From positions 29,271,032 to 29,335,031 of the forward strand of contig CM060473.1 in the NCBI GenBank assembly GCA_030544235.1: DNA of 64,000 bases. Direction: 5' to 3'. The notes beneath the pieces were generated by a model. It did not search any database and was not told the origin of the DNA. It was given only the letters and a program-made list of their open reading frames with translations. The stretch's first letter is position 1. Each line of letters opens with the position of its first letter. Shown here piece by piece: positions 1 through 10,652 of the stretch. Origin of the DNA: Lepturacanthus savala. Taxonomy: Eukaryota; Chordata; Actinopteri; Scombriformes; Trichiuridae. A program made the translations under genes and the position numbers.

Positions 1-350
1 ATCTGAGTTATTATTATATTATTATTATTATGTATAAATGATCAGCTGTTCTGATGTTAGAATCTCAGTAAAACTCTAACAGCTGTGTGTTATATTGATA
101 TTTTGCAGGTGTTTTAGTCCAGTTGTGGATCCTGGTTTGTTGAGTTATTCATGAAGCTGCTGCTGCAGAATAAAAGTTCAGCTCGTCATGTTCTTCATGT
201 TCTGGATCAGCAGCTTCAACAAAAAACTCTTCTGTTCTCTTTTAAAAAAGGAGAAAAAGTTCAACTAAGCTGTGAACTACATCTGACAAAAGTAAGCCTT
301 TTGTGTAGAAAAAGTCAGAAGAAATTGGAGCAAAAACAAAACTGTTTAGT

Positions 351-351
<1 letters not shown>
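1..351. other. AT-rich single-copy-looking sequence, no gene seen
   Basis: Ordinary AT-rich non-coding sequence. An open frame beginning at 151 runs into the following TA tract and shows no recognisable domain, so I do not call it. Confidence 0.5.

Positions 352-437
<86 letters not shown>
352..437. repeat. (TA)n microsatellite
   Basis: About 43 uninterrupted TA dinucleotides. Such tracts can extrude cruciforms. One of five long TA tracts in the window. Confidence 0.95.
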
Positions 438-439
<2 letters not shown>

Positions 440-620
440 CAGGCCAAACCAAGAAATTCCACTAATTGTGTGTGTGTGTGTGTCCTCAGGCTCTGTCATC
501 AGTCTTCTTGGTGGGTCCGGCTCCTCTGATTCTGATTGGCTGTCATTAACGAGTCCCGGGGGGGAAGTTGCGCCTCATTGGTTCAGAGCAGATTAAGGGA
601 GGGTTAAATTGAAGGTGAAG

Positions 621-716
621 ATGTGTGTGTGTGTGTGTGTCTGTATAGTGTAACACACACTGTGTGTGTGTGTGTGTGTGTGTGTGTATAGTGTAACACA
701 CACTGTGTGTGTGTGT
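621..716. repeat. (TG)n tracts with a duplicated TATAGTGTAACACACAC spacer
   Basis: Three TG tracts are separated by two copies of a spacer containing TATAGTGTAACACACACTG. The spacer itself contains CACACAC facing TGTGTGTG, giving short inverted repeats. The flanks (438-620 and 717-1012) show no gene. Confidence 0.85.
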
Positions 717-1012
717 TATTGATGAGATGGTGTCAGATTTGTCTGATTCATGGATCTGAGGCGTGTTGAATTAATGAAGCGTGTTGACCCTCAGCAGCAA
801 CACGCCTGCACACGTTAACTCACACGTGTGTTAAACCAGGTCTGTTGCTGCTTGGAGGAAAATTATGGGCGACACATTTAAATACTAACTCCACCATCAG
901 AGATCTGTGATGTCACAGATGTCCACACACAAATGTGAAAATGGAATAAAAATAGTGTAGACTTCTGTAGAAAACTGATAAATATGACATCACAACCATG
1001 TTAAGTAACAGG

Positions 1013-1873
1013 TGATGATGTATAGATACAGGTAGGTGATGGTGTATAGATACAGGTAGATGATGGTGTATAGATACAGGTAGGTGATGGTGTATAGATA
1101 CAGGTAGGTGATGGTGTATAGATACAGGTAGGTGATGGTGTATAGATACAGGTAGGTGATGATGTATAGATACAGGTAGGTGATGGTGTATAGATACAGG
1201 TAGGTGATGGTGTATAGATACAGGTAGATAATGGTGTATAGATACAGGTAGGTGATGGTGTATAGATACAGGTAGGTGATGGTGTATAGATACAGGTAGG
1301 TGATGGTGTATAGATACAGGTAGGTGATGGTGTATAGATACAGGTAGATGATGGTGTATAGATACAGGTAGATGATGGTGTATGGATACAGGTAGGTGAT
1401 GGTGTATAGATACAGGTAGATGATGGTGTATAGATACAGGTAGGTGATGGTGTATAGATACAGGTAGATGATGGTGTATGGATACAGGTAGGTGATGGTG
1501 TATAGATACAGGTAGGTGATGGTGTATAGATACAGGTAGGTGATGGTGTATAGATACAGGTAGATGATGGTGTATAGATACAGGTAGATAATGGTGTATA
1601 GACACAGGTAGGTGATGGTGTATAGATACAGGTAGGTGATGGTGTATAGATACAGGTAGGTGATGGTGTATAGATACAGGTAGGTGATGGTGTATAGATA
1701 CAGATGATGTATAGATACAGGTAGATGATGGTGTATAGATACAGGTAGATTATGGTGTATAGATACAGGTAGGTGATGGTGTATAGATACAGGTAGGTGA
1801 TGGTGTATAGATACAGGTAGGTGATGGTGTATAGATACAGGTAGGTGATGGTGTATAGATACAGGTAGGTGAT
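1013..1873. repeat. 24-bp minisatellite, about 36 copies
   Basis: The unit is TATAGATACAGGTAGGTGATGG plus TG, exactly 24 bp, with substitutions such as GATGATGG or GGATACAGG. One shortened unit near 1700-1710 breaks the register. Because 24 is a multiple of three, the minus strand has long open frames (HHHLPVSI- and TPSPTCIY-type repeats). These are repeat artefacts, not proteins. Confidence 0.95.
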
Positions 1874-2109
1874 CTGGTTACAAAGAGGCTCAGAGACACA
1901 TTCATCTCTCTTTAATCTCCTGTGACCAGTAAAACACACACATTCAATTTATTAAACATACGAGGCGGCTTAAGAAAATAAAAAAAATGCAATTTCAACA
2001 ATATGAATCTCAATTATTCCATAATGAGCCAATCTGCGGTTATATTAATTAAAAACAGTATCGACTTCATTTAGAGGAAAATATTTTATCTCTAAATTGA
2101 TTGGATAAT

Positions 2110-2169
2110 ATTAGATTGGACCCTTTAGCGGCCGGTTCTGGCCCCTGGGCCACATGTTTGACCCCTCTG
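2110..2169 (-). mobile_element. Terminal fragment of a Charlie-type hAT DNA transposon
   Basis: Read on the minus strand from 2169, the sequence begins CAGAGGGGTCAAACATGTGG and continues with GGCCC- and GGCCG-rich sequence. This resembles the CAGGGGTGTCAAACT terminal inverted repeat and the following GGGCCACAT / GGGCCGG segments of Charlie-like hAT elements. The AT-rich sequence from about 1945 may be the body of a non-autonomous copy. I did not find the partner terminal repeat or an 8-bp target duplication. The element class is from known family signatures; the extent is inferred. Confidence 0.5.
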
Positions 2170-2220
2170 ACTTAGAGCCAATGTTCCAGAACACTGAAAA
2201 GGACTTGGTTTTAAGTCGTT

Positions 2221-2330
2221 GCCTACATGTGTTTTGTATGTTGTATGTAGTGTGTTGTGTATAGTGTGTTGTATGTATCATGTCATATGTAGTATGTTGT
2301 GTATCGTGTAGCATGTAGCGTGTAGATCCA
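2221..2330. repeat. Degenerate TGTTGTATGTAGTGTG-type repeat
   Basis: Loosely repeated GTATGTAGTGTGTTGTGTATAGTG motifs without a constant period. Probably an old, decayed minisatellite. Confidence 0.5.
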
Positions 2331-2466
2331 GCAGCAGCAGCTGTGTGATTGGCTGTCACTCTTCATGGTTTTTAACCCTCAGACACTTTAAATGTAAATG
2401 TTCTTGACATTTAGGAGAAGATGTAATCAGTGGCCATTAGAAAGCAGCTGATTTACTCCTGAGAGC

Positions 2467-2497
2467 CTCCTCCTCCTCCTCCTCCTCCTCCTCCTCC

Positions 2498-2532
<35 letters not shown>

Positions 2533-2544
2533 CTCCTCCTCCTC
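2467..2544. repeat. (TCC)n pyrimidine tract
   Basis: TCC triplets with a few TTCC interruptions. It is a homopyrimidine/homopurine tract that could form triplex DNA, and it abuts the heptamer array on its right. Confidence 0.9.
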
Positions 2545-3452
2545 TGTTAACTGTTATCTGTTAGCTGTAAACTGTTAGCTGTTAACTGTTAACGTTTAGC
2601 TGTTAACTGTTAGCTGTTAGCTGTAAACTGTTAGCTGTTAACTGTTAACTGTTAACGTTTAGCTGTTAACTGTTAGCTGTTAACTGTTAGCCGTTAACTG
2701 TTAGCTGTTAACTGTTAACTGTTAACGTTTAGCTGTTAGCTGTTAACTGTTAACTGTTAACGTTTAGCTGTTAGCTGTTAACTGTTAGCTGTTAGCTGTT
2801 AACTGTTAGCTGTTAACTGTTAGCTGTTAGCTGTTAACTGTTAGCTGTTAGCTGTTAGCTGTTAACTGTTAGCTGTTAACTGTTAGCTGTTAGCTGTTAA
2901 CTGTTAGCTGTTAGCTGTTAACTGTTAGCTGTTAACTGTTAGCTGTTAGCTGTTAACTGTTAGCTGTTAGCTGTTAGCTGTTAGCTGTTAGCTGTTAACT
3001 GTTAGCTGTTAGCTGTAAACTGTTAGCTGTTAACTGTTAACTGTTAACGTTTAGCTGTTAACTGTTAGCTGTTAACTGTTAGCCGTTAACTGTTAGCTGT
3101 TAACTGTTAACTGTTAACGTTTAGCTGTTAGCTGTTAACTGTTAACTGTTAACGTTTAGCTGTTAGCTGTTAACTGTTAGCTGTTAACTGTTAACTGTTA
3201 GCTGTTAGCTGTTAACTGTTAGCTGTTAGCTGTTAACTGTTAGCTGTTAACTGTTAGCTGTTAGCTGTTAACTGTTAGCTGTTAGCTGTTAGCTGTTAAC
3301 TGTTAGCTGTTAACTGTTAGCTGTTAGCTGTTAACTGTTAGCTGTTAGCTGTTAACTGTTAGCTGTTAACTGTTAGCTGTTAGCTGTTAACTGTTAGCTG
3401 TTAGCTGTTAGCTGTTAGCTGTTAGCTGTTAACTGTTAGCTGTTAACTGTTA
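2545..3452. repeat. 7-bp CTGTTAG/CTGTTAA array with a 392-bp internal duplication
   Basis: About 130 copies of the heptamer CTGTTAG or CTGTTAA, with rare CTGTAAA, CCGTTAA and AACGTTTAG variants. The variant order CTGTAAACTG ... TTAGCCGTTA ... AACGTTTAG starting at 2621 recurs starting at 3013. The offset is 392 bp, which is 56 x 7. The array was therefore enlarged by block duplication as well as by single-unit slippage. Confidence 0.95.
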
Positions 3453-4245
3453 ATAGTCTGAAAAGGATGATAAGACTTTTCTTTTTATTTGATGTTTTCA
3501 CATAATACTCAATACACAATTTTCCTTTTTGTTCATCCATCGATAGTGAGAAATGACTTTCATAATCATGAGAAACCCAGGTGACATTTTAAATGTCTTT
3601 GACAAACAACGATTTCATTAAAGACAGAAAAAGCAGCAAATCCTGTTTTTAAAGCTGATTAATCGTCTGTTTTCACTGATCAACTAATCAATCACCTTTT
3701 CTGATGTTTCTCTTCACGTCATCTTTCATCAGCAAAGAATAGAGGTTTGATTTCATCTGAGAGGAAACAGACAAAAAACACCATATCCTGATTAGCATTA
3801 GCCTGATTAGCATTCTCCTGATTTATTTTATATTGATTAGCGTTCTCCACAGAAACAGAACGTGTATCTTCAGTCCTGCTGGAGAACCCATGACGAAAAA
3901 AACAGATTTGTCCTTTATTTCATTCGCTGGAAGAATCACATGTTTTCTATTTCTCTGTTTTTTCTGATCAGGACTGTGATTTAACGTTCAGTTCATGTGA
4001 AGTTACTTTAGGGTGAGGGAGGAAAAGTCTGTTTTCATGCTGATGTCGGATGAATCTTCAGAAAGTTCATCTCAGTTCAGGATTCAAGTCAATAACAAAT
4101 ATTTCACAATGTTTGAATAAAGAAAAAACAGCTTGAACAGTTTGAACAGCTGAGGTGATGGATCAATACTTTGATTTAAGTTCAGTGTTAAAAACATTAA
4201 ATATCTACAGTTGGTTGAACATGGAAATCAGTGGCATCATTTAGA
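3453..4245. other. Non-coding stretch, no gene recognised
   Basis: AT-rich sequence with no convincing open frame, splice-bounded exon or known repeat signature. A short GATTAGCATT motif recurs around 3790-3845. Confidence 0.5.
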
Positions 4246-4664
4246 TTTAAGTTATAGACGATCAATAATCACTATTAATGTATATCAGTTATAGATGATC
4301 AATAATCACTATTAATGTATAATATCAGTTATAGATGATCAATAATCACTATTAATGTATATCAGTTATAGATAATCAATAATCACTATTAATGTATAAT
4401 ATCAGTTATAGATGATCAATAATCACTATTAATGTATAATATCAGTTATAGATGATCAATAATCACTATTAATGTATAATATCAGTTATAGATGATCAAT
4501 AATCACTATTAATGTATAATATCAGTTATAGATGATCAATAATCACTATTAATGTATAATATCAGTTATAGATGATCAATAATCACTATTAATGTATAAT
4601 ATCAGTTATAGATGATCAATAATCACTATTAATGTATAATATCAGTTATAGATGATCAATAACA
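4246..4664. repeat. 40-bp minisatellite, about 10 copies
   Basis: The unit starts ATCAGTTATAGATGATCAAT and continues AATCACTATTAATGTATAAT. The left-hand copies include 37-bp versions lacking one AAT near the end, while the right-hand copies are uniform 40-mers. This suggests recent homogenisation of the right side. Confidence 0.95.
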
Positions 4665-4756
4665 ACTAATTAATCTCATTTTTATCTGTTCTAAATGTTC
4701 CTTAAAGGGATATTTTTAATATAACATTATTATAATATAACAATATAATATATAAT

Positions 4757-6547
4757 AATATAACATCTGGATGTTTAACTAACATTAATATAACATCTGG
4801 ATGTTTAACTAACATTAATATAACATCTGGATGTTTAACTAACAGTAATATAACATCTGGATGTTTAACTAACAGTAATATAACATCTGGATGTTTAACT
4901 AACATTAATATAACATCTGGATGTTTAACTAACATTAATATAACATCTGGATGTTTAACTAACAGTAATATAACATCTGGATGTTTAACTAACATTAATA
5001 TAACATCTGGATGTTTAACATTAATATAACATCTGGATGTTTAACTAACAGTAATATAACATCTGGATGTTTAACTAACAGTAATATAACATCTGGATGT
5101 TTAACATTAATGTAACATCTGGATGTTTAACATTAATATAACATCTGGATGTTTAACTAACAGTAATATAACATCTGGATGTTTAACTAACAGTAATATA
5201 ACATCTGGATGTTTAACAGTAATATAACATCTGGATGTTTAACAGTAATATAACATCTGGATGTTTAACATTAATATAACATCTGGATGTTTAACTAACA
5301 TTAATATAACATCTGGATGTTTAACAGTAATATAACATCTGGATGTTTAACATTAATATAACATCTGGATGTTTAACAGTAATATAACATCTGGATGTTT
5401 AACATTAATATAACATCTGGATGTTTAACATTAATATAACATCTGGATGTTTAACAGTAATATAACATCTGGATGTTTAACAGTAATATAACATCTGGAT
5501 GTTTAACATTAATATCACATCTGGATGTTTAACATTAATATCACATCTGGATGTTTAACAGTAATATCACATCTGGATGTTTAACATTAATATCACATCT
5601 GGATGTTTAACAGTAATATCACATCTGGATGTTTAACAGTAATATCACATCTGGATGTTTAACAGTAATATAACATCTGGATGTTTAACAGTAATATCAC
5701 ATCTGGATGTTTAACAGTAATATAACATCTGGATGTTTAACAGTAATATAACATCTGGATGTTTAACATTAATATCACATCTGGATGTTTAACAGTAATA
5801 TCACATCTGGATGTTTAACAGTAATATCACATCTGGATGTTTAACAGTAATATAACATCTGGATGTTTAACATTAATATCACATCTGGATGTTTAACAGT
5901 AATATAACATCTGGATGTTTAACATTAATATCACATCTGGATGTTTAACAGTAATATAACATCTGGATGTTTAACATTAATATAACATCTGGATGTTTAA
6001 CAGTAATATAACATCTGGATGTTTAACATTAATATCACATCTGGATGTTTAACAGTAATATAACATCTGGATGTTTAACAGTAATATAACATCTGGATGT
6101 TTAACATTAATATAACATCTGGATGTTTAACATTAATATCACATCTGGATGTTTAACAGTAATATAACATCTGGATGTTTAACATTAATATCACATCTGG
6201 ATGTTTAACAGTAATATAACATCTGGATGTTTAACAGTAATATCACATCTGGATGTTTAACAGTAATATAACATCTGGATGTTTAACAGTAATATCACAT
6301 CTGGATGTTTAACAGTAATATAACATCTGGATGTTTAACATTAATATCACATCTGGATGTTTAACAGTAATATAACATCTGGATGTTTAACAGTAATATC
6401 ACATCTGGATGTTTAACAGTAATATAACATCTGGATGTTTAACATTAATATCACATCTGGATGTTTAACAGTAATATCACATCTGGATGTTTAACAGTAA
6501 TATAACATCTGGATGTTTAACAGTAATATAACATCTGGATGTTTAAC
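4757..6547. repeat. 30-bp/26-bp minisatellite of ATAACATCTGGATGTTTAAC
   Basis: The left block has 30-bp units containing GTTTAACTAAC; the right block has 26-bp units lacking CTAA. From about 5510 rightward, units with ATATCACATC alternate with ATATAACATC. Each unit contains the near-palindrome AACATCTGGATGTT. The ordered change of unit length and then sequence from left to right records the direction of array growth. Confidence 0.95.
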
Positions 6548-6899
6548 TGTTTCTACTCAGTTGAACTACTTTAATTATTGGAATTAAAATGTGTAGAAGC
6601 TGATCGTTAATAATCTAGTAATTATTAATACCAGTAATTGAAGCTGAACTTGATGAGAAGCAGCATTTTTCTCTGTGTAACAACTGGATAAAACAGGGTT
6701 TTCATGTTTTTGACCTCAGTGAAATTTTCCTCTGAATAAACGTGTTTTTGCCTCCTGCAGAAACAGATTCACACGATTTCAGCTTCATGTCAATCTCATC
6801 ACGTCTGGAAGTGACTTTGCTGTAATTCAGGAGTTCAGATGATGACGTTTCCCTGGAAACACGAAGCAAAGCACAGAAGGAACGAGGAGTTAATTCCTG
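6548..6899. other. Non-coding spacer, no gene recognised
   Basis: Single-copy-looking sequence between two arrays. No domain-bearing frame seen. Confidence 0.5.
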
Positions 6900-6909
6900 C
6901 TGGAGATTT

Positions 6910-7120
6910 GATGGAGGGAGGAGGAGGAGGAGGAGGAGGAAGAAGACGAGGAGGAGGAGGATGAGGAAGAAGAGGAGGAAGAGGAATAAGAGGAGGAGGA
7001 GGAATAAGAGGAGGAGGAGCAGGAGGAGGAAGAGGAATAAGAGGAGGAGGAGGAGGAGGAAGAGGAATAAGAGGAGGAGGAGGAGGAAGAGGAATAAGAG
7101 GAGGAAGAAGAGGAGGAAGG
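6910..7120. repeat. Polypurine (GGA/GAA/AATAAGA) tract
   Basis: About 210 bp, almost purely purine on the + strand. It is built from AGGAGG and AGGAATAAGAGG modules, giving a serine-rich frame on the minus strand that I regard as spurious. It is a candidate for triplex formation. Confidence 0.9.
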
Positions 7121-7138
7121 TCGAGTGGAAGTCACTGT

Positions 7139-8300
7139 AATGTGTGTGTGTGTCTGTTATAGTGTGTGTGTGTGTCTGTTATAGTGTGTGTGTGTGTGTG
7201 TGTCTGTTATAATGTGTGTGTGTCTGTTATAGTGTGTGTGTGTGTGTGTCTGCTATAGTGTGTGTGTGTGTGTGTCTGTTATAGTGTGTGTGTGTGTGTC
7301 TGTTATAGTGTGTGTGTGTGTGTGTGTGTGTCTGTTATAATGTGTGTGTGTCTGTTATAGTGTGTGTGTGTGTGTGTCTGCTATAGTGTGTGTGTGTGTG
7401 TGTCTGTTATAGTGTGTGTCTGTGTCTGTTATAGTGTGTGTGTGTGTGTCTGTTATAGTGTGTGTGTGTGTCTGTTATAGTGTGTGTGTGTGTCTGCTAT
7501 AGTGTGTGTGTGTGTGTGTGTCTGTTATAGTGTGTGTGTGTCTGTTATAGTGTGTGTCTGTGTCTGTTATAGTGTGTGTGTGTGTGTCTGTTATAGTGTG
7601 TGTGTGTCTGTTATAGTGTGTGTGTGTGTGTCTGTTATAGTGTGTGTGTGTGTGTGTGTCTGTTATAGTGTGTGTGTCTGTTATAGTGTGTGTGTCTGTT
7701 ATAATGTGTGTGTGTGTGTCTGTTATAATATGTGTGTGTGTGTGTCTGTTATAGTGTGTGTCTGTGTCTGTTATAGTGTGTGTGTGTGTGTGTGTCTGTT
7801 ATAGTGTGTGTGTGTCTGTTATAGTGTGTGTGTGTGTGTGTCTGTTATAGTGTGTGTGTGTGTGTGTCTGTTATAGTGTGTATGTGTGTGTGTCTGTTAT
7901 AGTGTGTGTGTCTGTTATAGTGTGTGTGTCTGTTATAATGTGTGTGTGTGTGTCTGTTATAATGTGTGTGTGTGTGTCTGTTATAATATGTGTGTGTGTG
8001 TGTCTGTTATAATGTGTGTGTGTGTGTCTGTTATAATGTGTGTGTGTGTGTCTGTTATAATGTGTGTGTGTGTGTCTGTTATAATGTGTGTGTGTGTGTC
8101 TGTTATAATATGTGTGTGTGTGTGTCTGTTATAATGTGTGTGTGTGTGTCTGTTATAATGTGTGTGTGTGTGTCTGTTATAATGTATGTGTGTGTGTCTG
8201 TTATAATGTGTGTGTGTGTGTCTGTTATAATGTGTGTGTGTGTGTCTGTTATAATGTGTGTGTGTGTGTGTCTGTTATAATGTGTGTGTGTCTGTTAACT
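7139..8300. repeat. Compound (TG)n-TCTGTTATAR minisatellite
   Basis: TG runs of varying length are separated by TCTGTTATAGTG on the left and TCTGTTATAATG on the right. From about 7940 to 8280 the unit becomes a regular 22-mer. The array ends in CTGTTAACTGTTAACTGTC, exactly where LINE reverse transcriptase homology begins, so the array marks the truncated 3' end of the LINE. Confidence 0.95.
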
Positions 8301-8307
8301 GTTAACT

Positions 8308-10619
8308 GTCAGGGCCCAGGTCTCACAGAAGTGTTGCAGATGATCTAGTTGCTGTTGTAATGCCTCTTTAGATGGAACAGTATTAGATCATCTGCAAACA
8401 GTAGGCATTTAATGTCTGTGTCAGAGAGAGAGAGGCCAGGGATATCCAACTGTTCCAGTGATTTTGCAAATTCATCAATGTAAATGTTAAACAGGGTGGG
8501 GCTGAGGCTGCAGCCCTGTTTCACCCCTCTGCTTTGGAGGAAGACATCTGTTTCCATGTTGTTGATCTTCACAGCACATTTATTATTCATGTACATTGTT
8601 TTAATTAGGTCATAGATTCTCCCTCCTATACCTTTTTCAATTAAATTTAGGAACAGACCACTATGCCAAATTGAGTCGAATGCTTTTTTGAAGTCTACAA
8701 AACAAGAGAAGAATTTATTCTTGTTTTGATGAACATGTTTGTTGATGAGAGTGTGAAGGGTGTAGATGTGGTCAGTAGTTCGGTGTCGTGGTGTAAATCC
8801 AATTTGACTCTTGCTCAGAGCGTTATGTTCGCTGAGGAAGTCTTGCAGTCGGCTGTTTAGGATGCTGCAGAATACCTTCCCCAGGTTGCTGCTGACACAG
8901 ATGCCTCTGGAATTGTTTGGGTCAAATTTATTTCCATTTTTAAAGATTGGTGTTATGATTCCTTTGCTCCAGATGTCAGGGAAATACCCAATGTTAGGGA
9001 CAAGGTTGAATAATTTTAAAATGGCAATGTTGAATTTCCTGTTGTTGAATTTCAACATTTCATTTAAAATGCCATCGGGACCACTGGCCTTCCTTGACTG
9101 TAGGGCCTGGGTTTTAGTTAGTAGCTCTTTTTCAGTAATTTGGTAATCTAAGGTGTTCTGGTTGTCTTTAACGACTGATTCCAGAGTTTGTAATTTGTTC
9201 AGGAGTTCATTTTGGGCCGGATTCAGTGTAATAGCACTATACAGGTTTTCAAAGTGTTGTTTCCAAATTTCACCATTTTAAATAGCCAATTCTTGTGCGG
9301 TTTACTAATTGTTTGCCATTTTTTCCAGAAATCATTTGAGTCAAGGGACTCTTCAATTTCATTCAGTTGGTGCTGAGCATGCTGCATCCTTTTAGTTCTG
9401 ATTGTTCTTTTGTATATGTTCAATGTTTCCCAATATCGGATGCGGAGCTCGGGGTTGTCCGGTTGTCTGTGTTTTTGATTTGAAAGATTTCTGAGTGTTT
9501 TTCTCAGACGTCTGTATCAAACCACTTTTCATTGGCTGATTTCTTTGATTTGTGATGTTGATACTGTTTCAGATTGGATAACTCTGCTGCATTGTCAAAA
9601 ATGTTGTTGATATCCCGTACAGCTTGATTCACGCCATCTTCACTGTGGGAATATGAGTTGGAGATAAAGTGGTCTAATTGAAATTGAATTGATTGATGTG
9701 TGATTGCTTTCTGGTAGTGCTCTTTGCTGTTGTTTGTCCATCTATAGGGTTGTCTTGCATAGTTCAGTTTACTGGGCTCCGCTGTGTGAGGGTCTGTTAC
9801 TGTCTTTCTAATGTACAGCGTCATTTTACTGTGGTCAGACAAGGGTGTGAGGGGGCTGACATGCTGTCAGATAGAAGGGGTCTAGGTCTGTTATGTTGTA
9901 GTCTACTGTGCTATTGCCAAGAGGAGAGCTGTGTGTGTACAGACCAAAGGAATCCCCTCGAAGTCGACCGTTGACTATGTACAGACCCAGTGTTCGACAG
10001 AGCTGCAGGAGTTGGTGTCCGCTTTTGTTGACAGTTTTGTCAAAGTTGTTTCTTTGGGGATGTGAAGGATATGAAGGGAGAGGAATGCTGGTTTGGCCAA
10101 GTATATGTCTGTCTCCATGTGGATTAATAGAATCTGGTTCTAAACCTGTTCTGGCATTAAGGTCTCCACAGATCAGTATGCTTCCCTGGGCCTGGTAGTG
10201 ACTGATCTCATCTCACATTTTCATTGTGATAAGGGGATTCTGATGGGGGGATATACACTGCACACATGAATATATCTTTATCTGTGGCAACAATTTCTCT
10301 TTTTATTTTCAGCCAAATTGAAGATTCTCCTTTTTTTATTAATTCAATTGAGTGTTCAAGGTTTGCTTTGTACCAAATCAGCGTGGAATGCTGAATCTCT
10401 GCCCTGTCTTATTCCTTTCAGTTTGGTGGATGGGAACACCAACTCTCTGTAGCCTGTGGGACAACCAGTGGGAGTGTCTCCTCTGCACCAAGTTTCCTGC
10501 AAAATAAATATATCAGCATTTCCTAACTCTGTGGTAAAATCTGGGGTCCTGCTCTTAAGGCCAAAAGCAGAGGACCTCAGACCCTGGATGTTCCAACATG
10601 AGATAATAAATGATTTCAT
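8308..10619 (-). pseudogene. LINE ORF2: APE endonuclease and reverse transcriptase, frameshifted and truncated
   Basis: The N-terminus shows AP-endonuclease signatures: SCWNIQGL and ILQETW near 10600-10495, then CGDLNARTG near 10170, RLRGDSFG near 9950 and LSDHS near 9840. The linker follows at 9842-9223. The reverse transcriptase starts with KASGPDG near 9090 and has motif A FVDFKKAFDSI (8669-8703), motif B RGVKQGCSLSP (8492-8525) and motif C FADD (8388-8399). Frame changes are visible near 10390, 10215, 9865 and 8365, with others likely between 9504 and 9223. After the last, the frame continues briefly with a WALTVN motif and stops at the TG array. The thumb and 3' UTR are absent. The copy cannot encode an active enzyme. 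Confidence 0.9.
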
Positions 10620-10652
10620 TTTGTTTAAAATTCAAAATGTTGCATTCAGTGT

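Noticed and set aside
913..1939. 230- and 312-codon minus-strand frames
   Set aside because: Artefacts of the 24-bp period.
7484..8348. Cys/Val-rich frames over the TG arrays
   Set aside because: TG dinucleotide runs always translate to Cys-Val; period and lack of domains show these are not genes.
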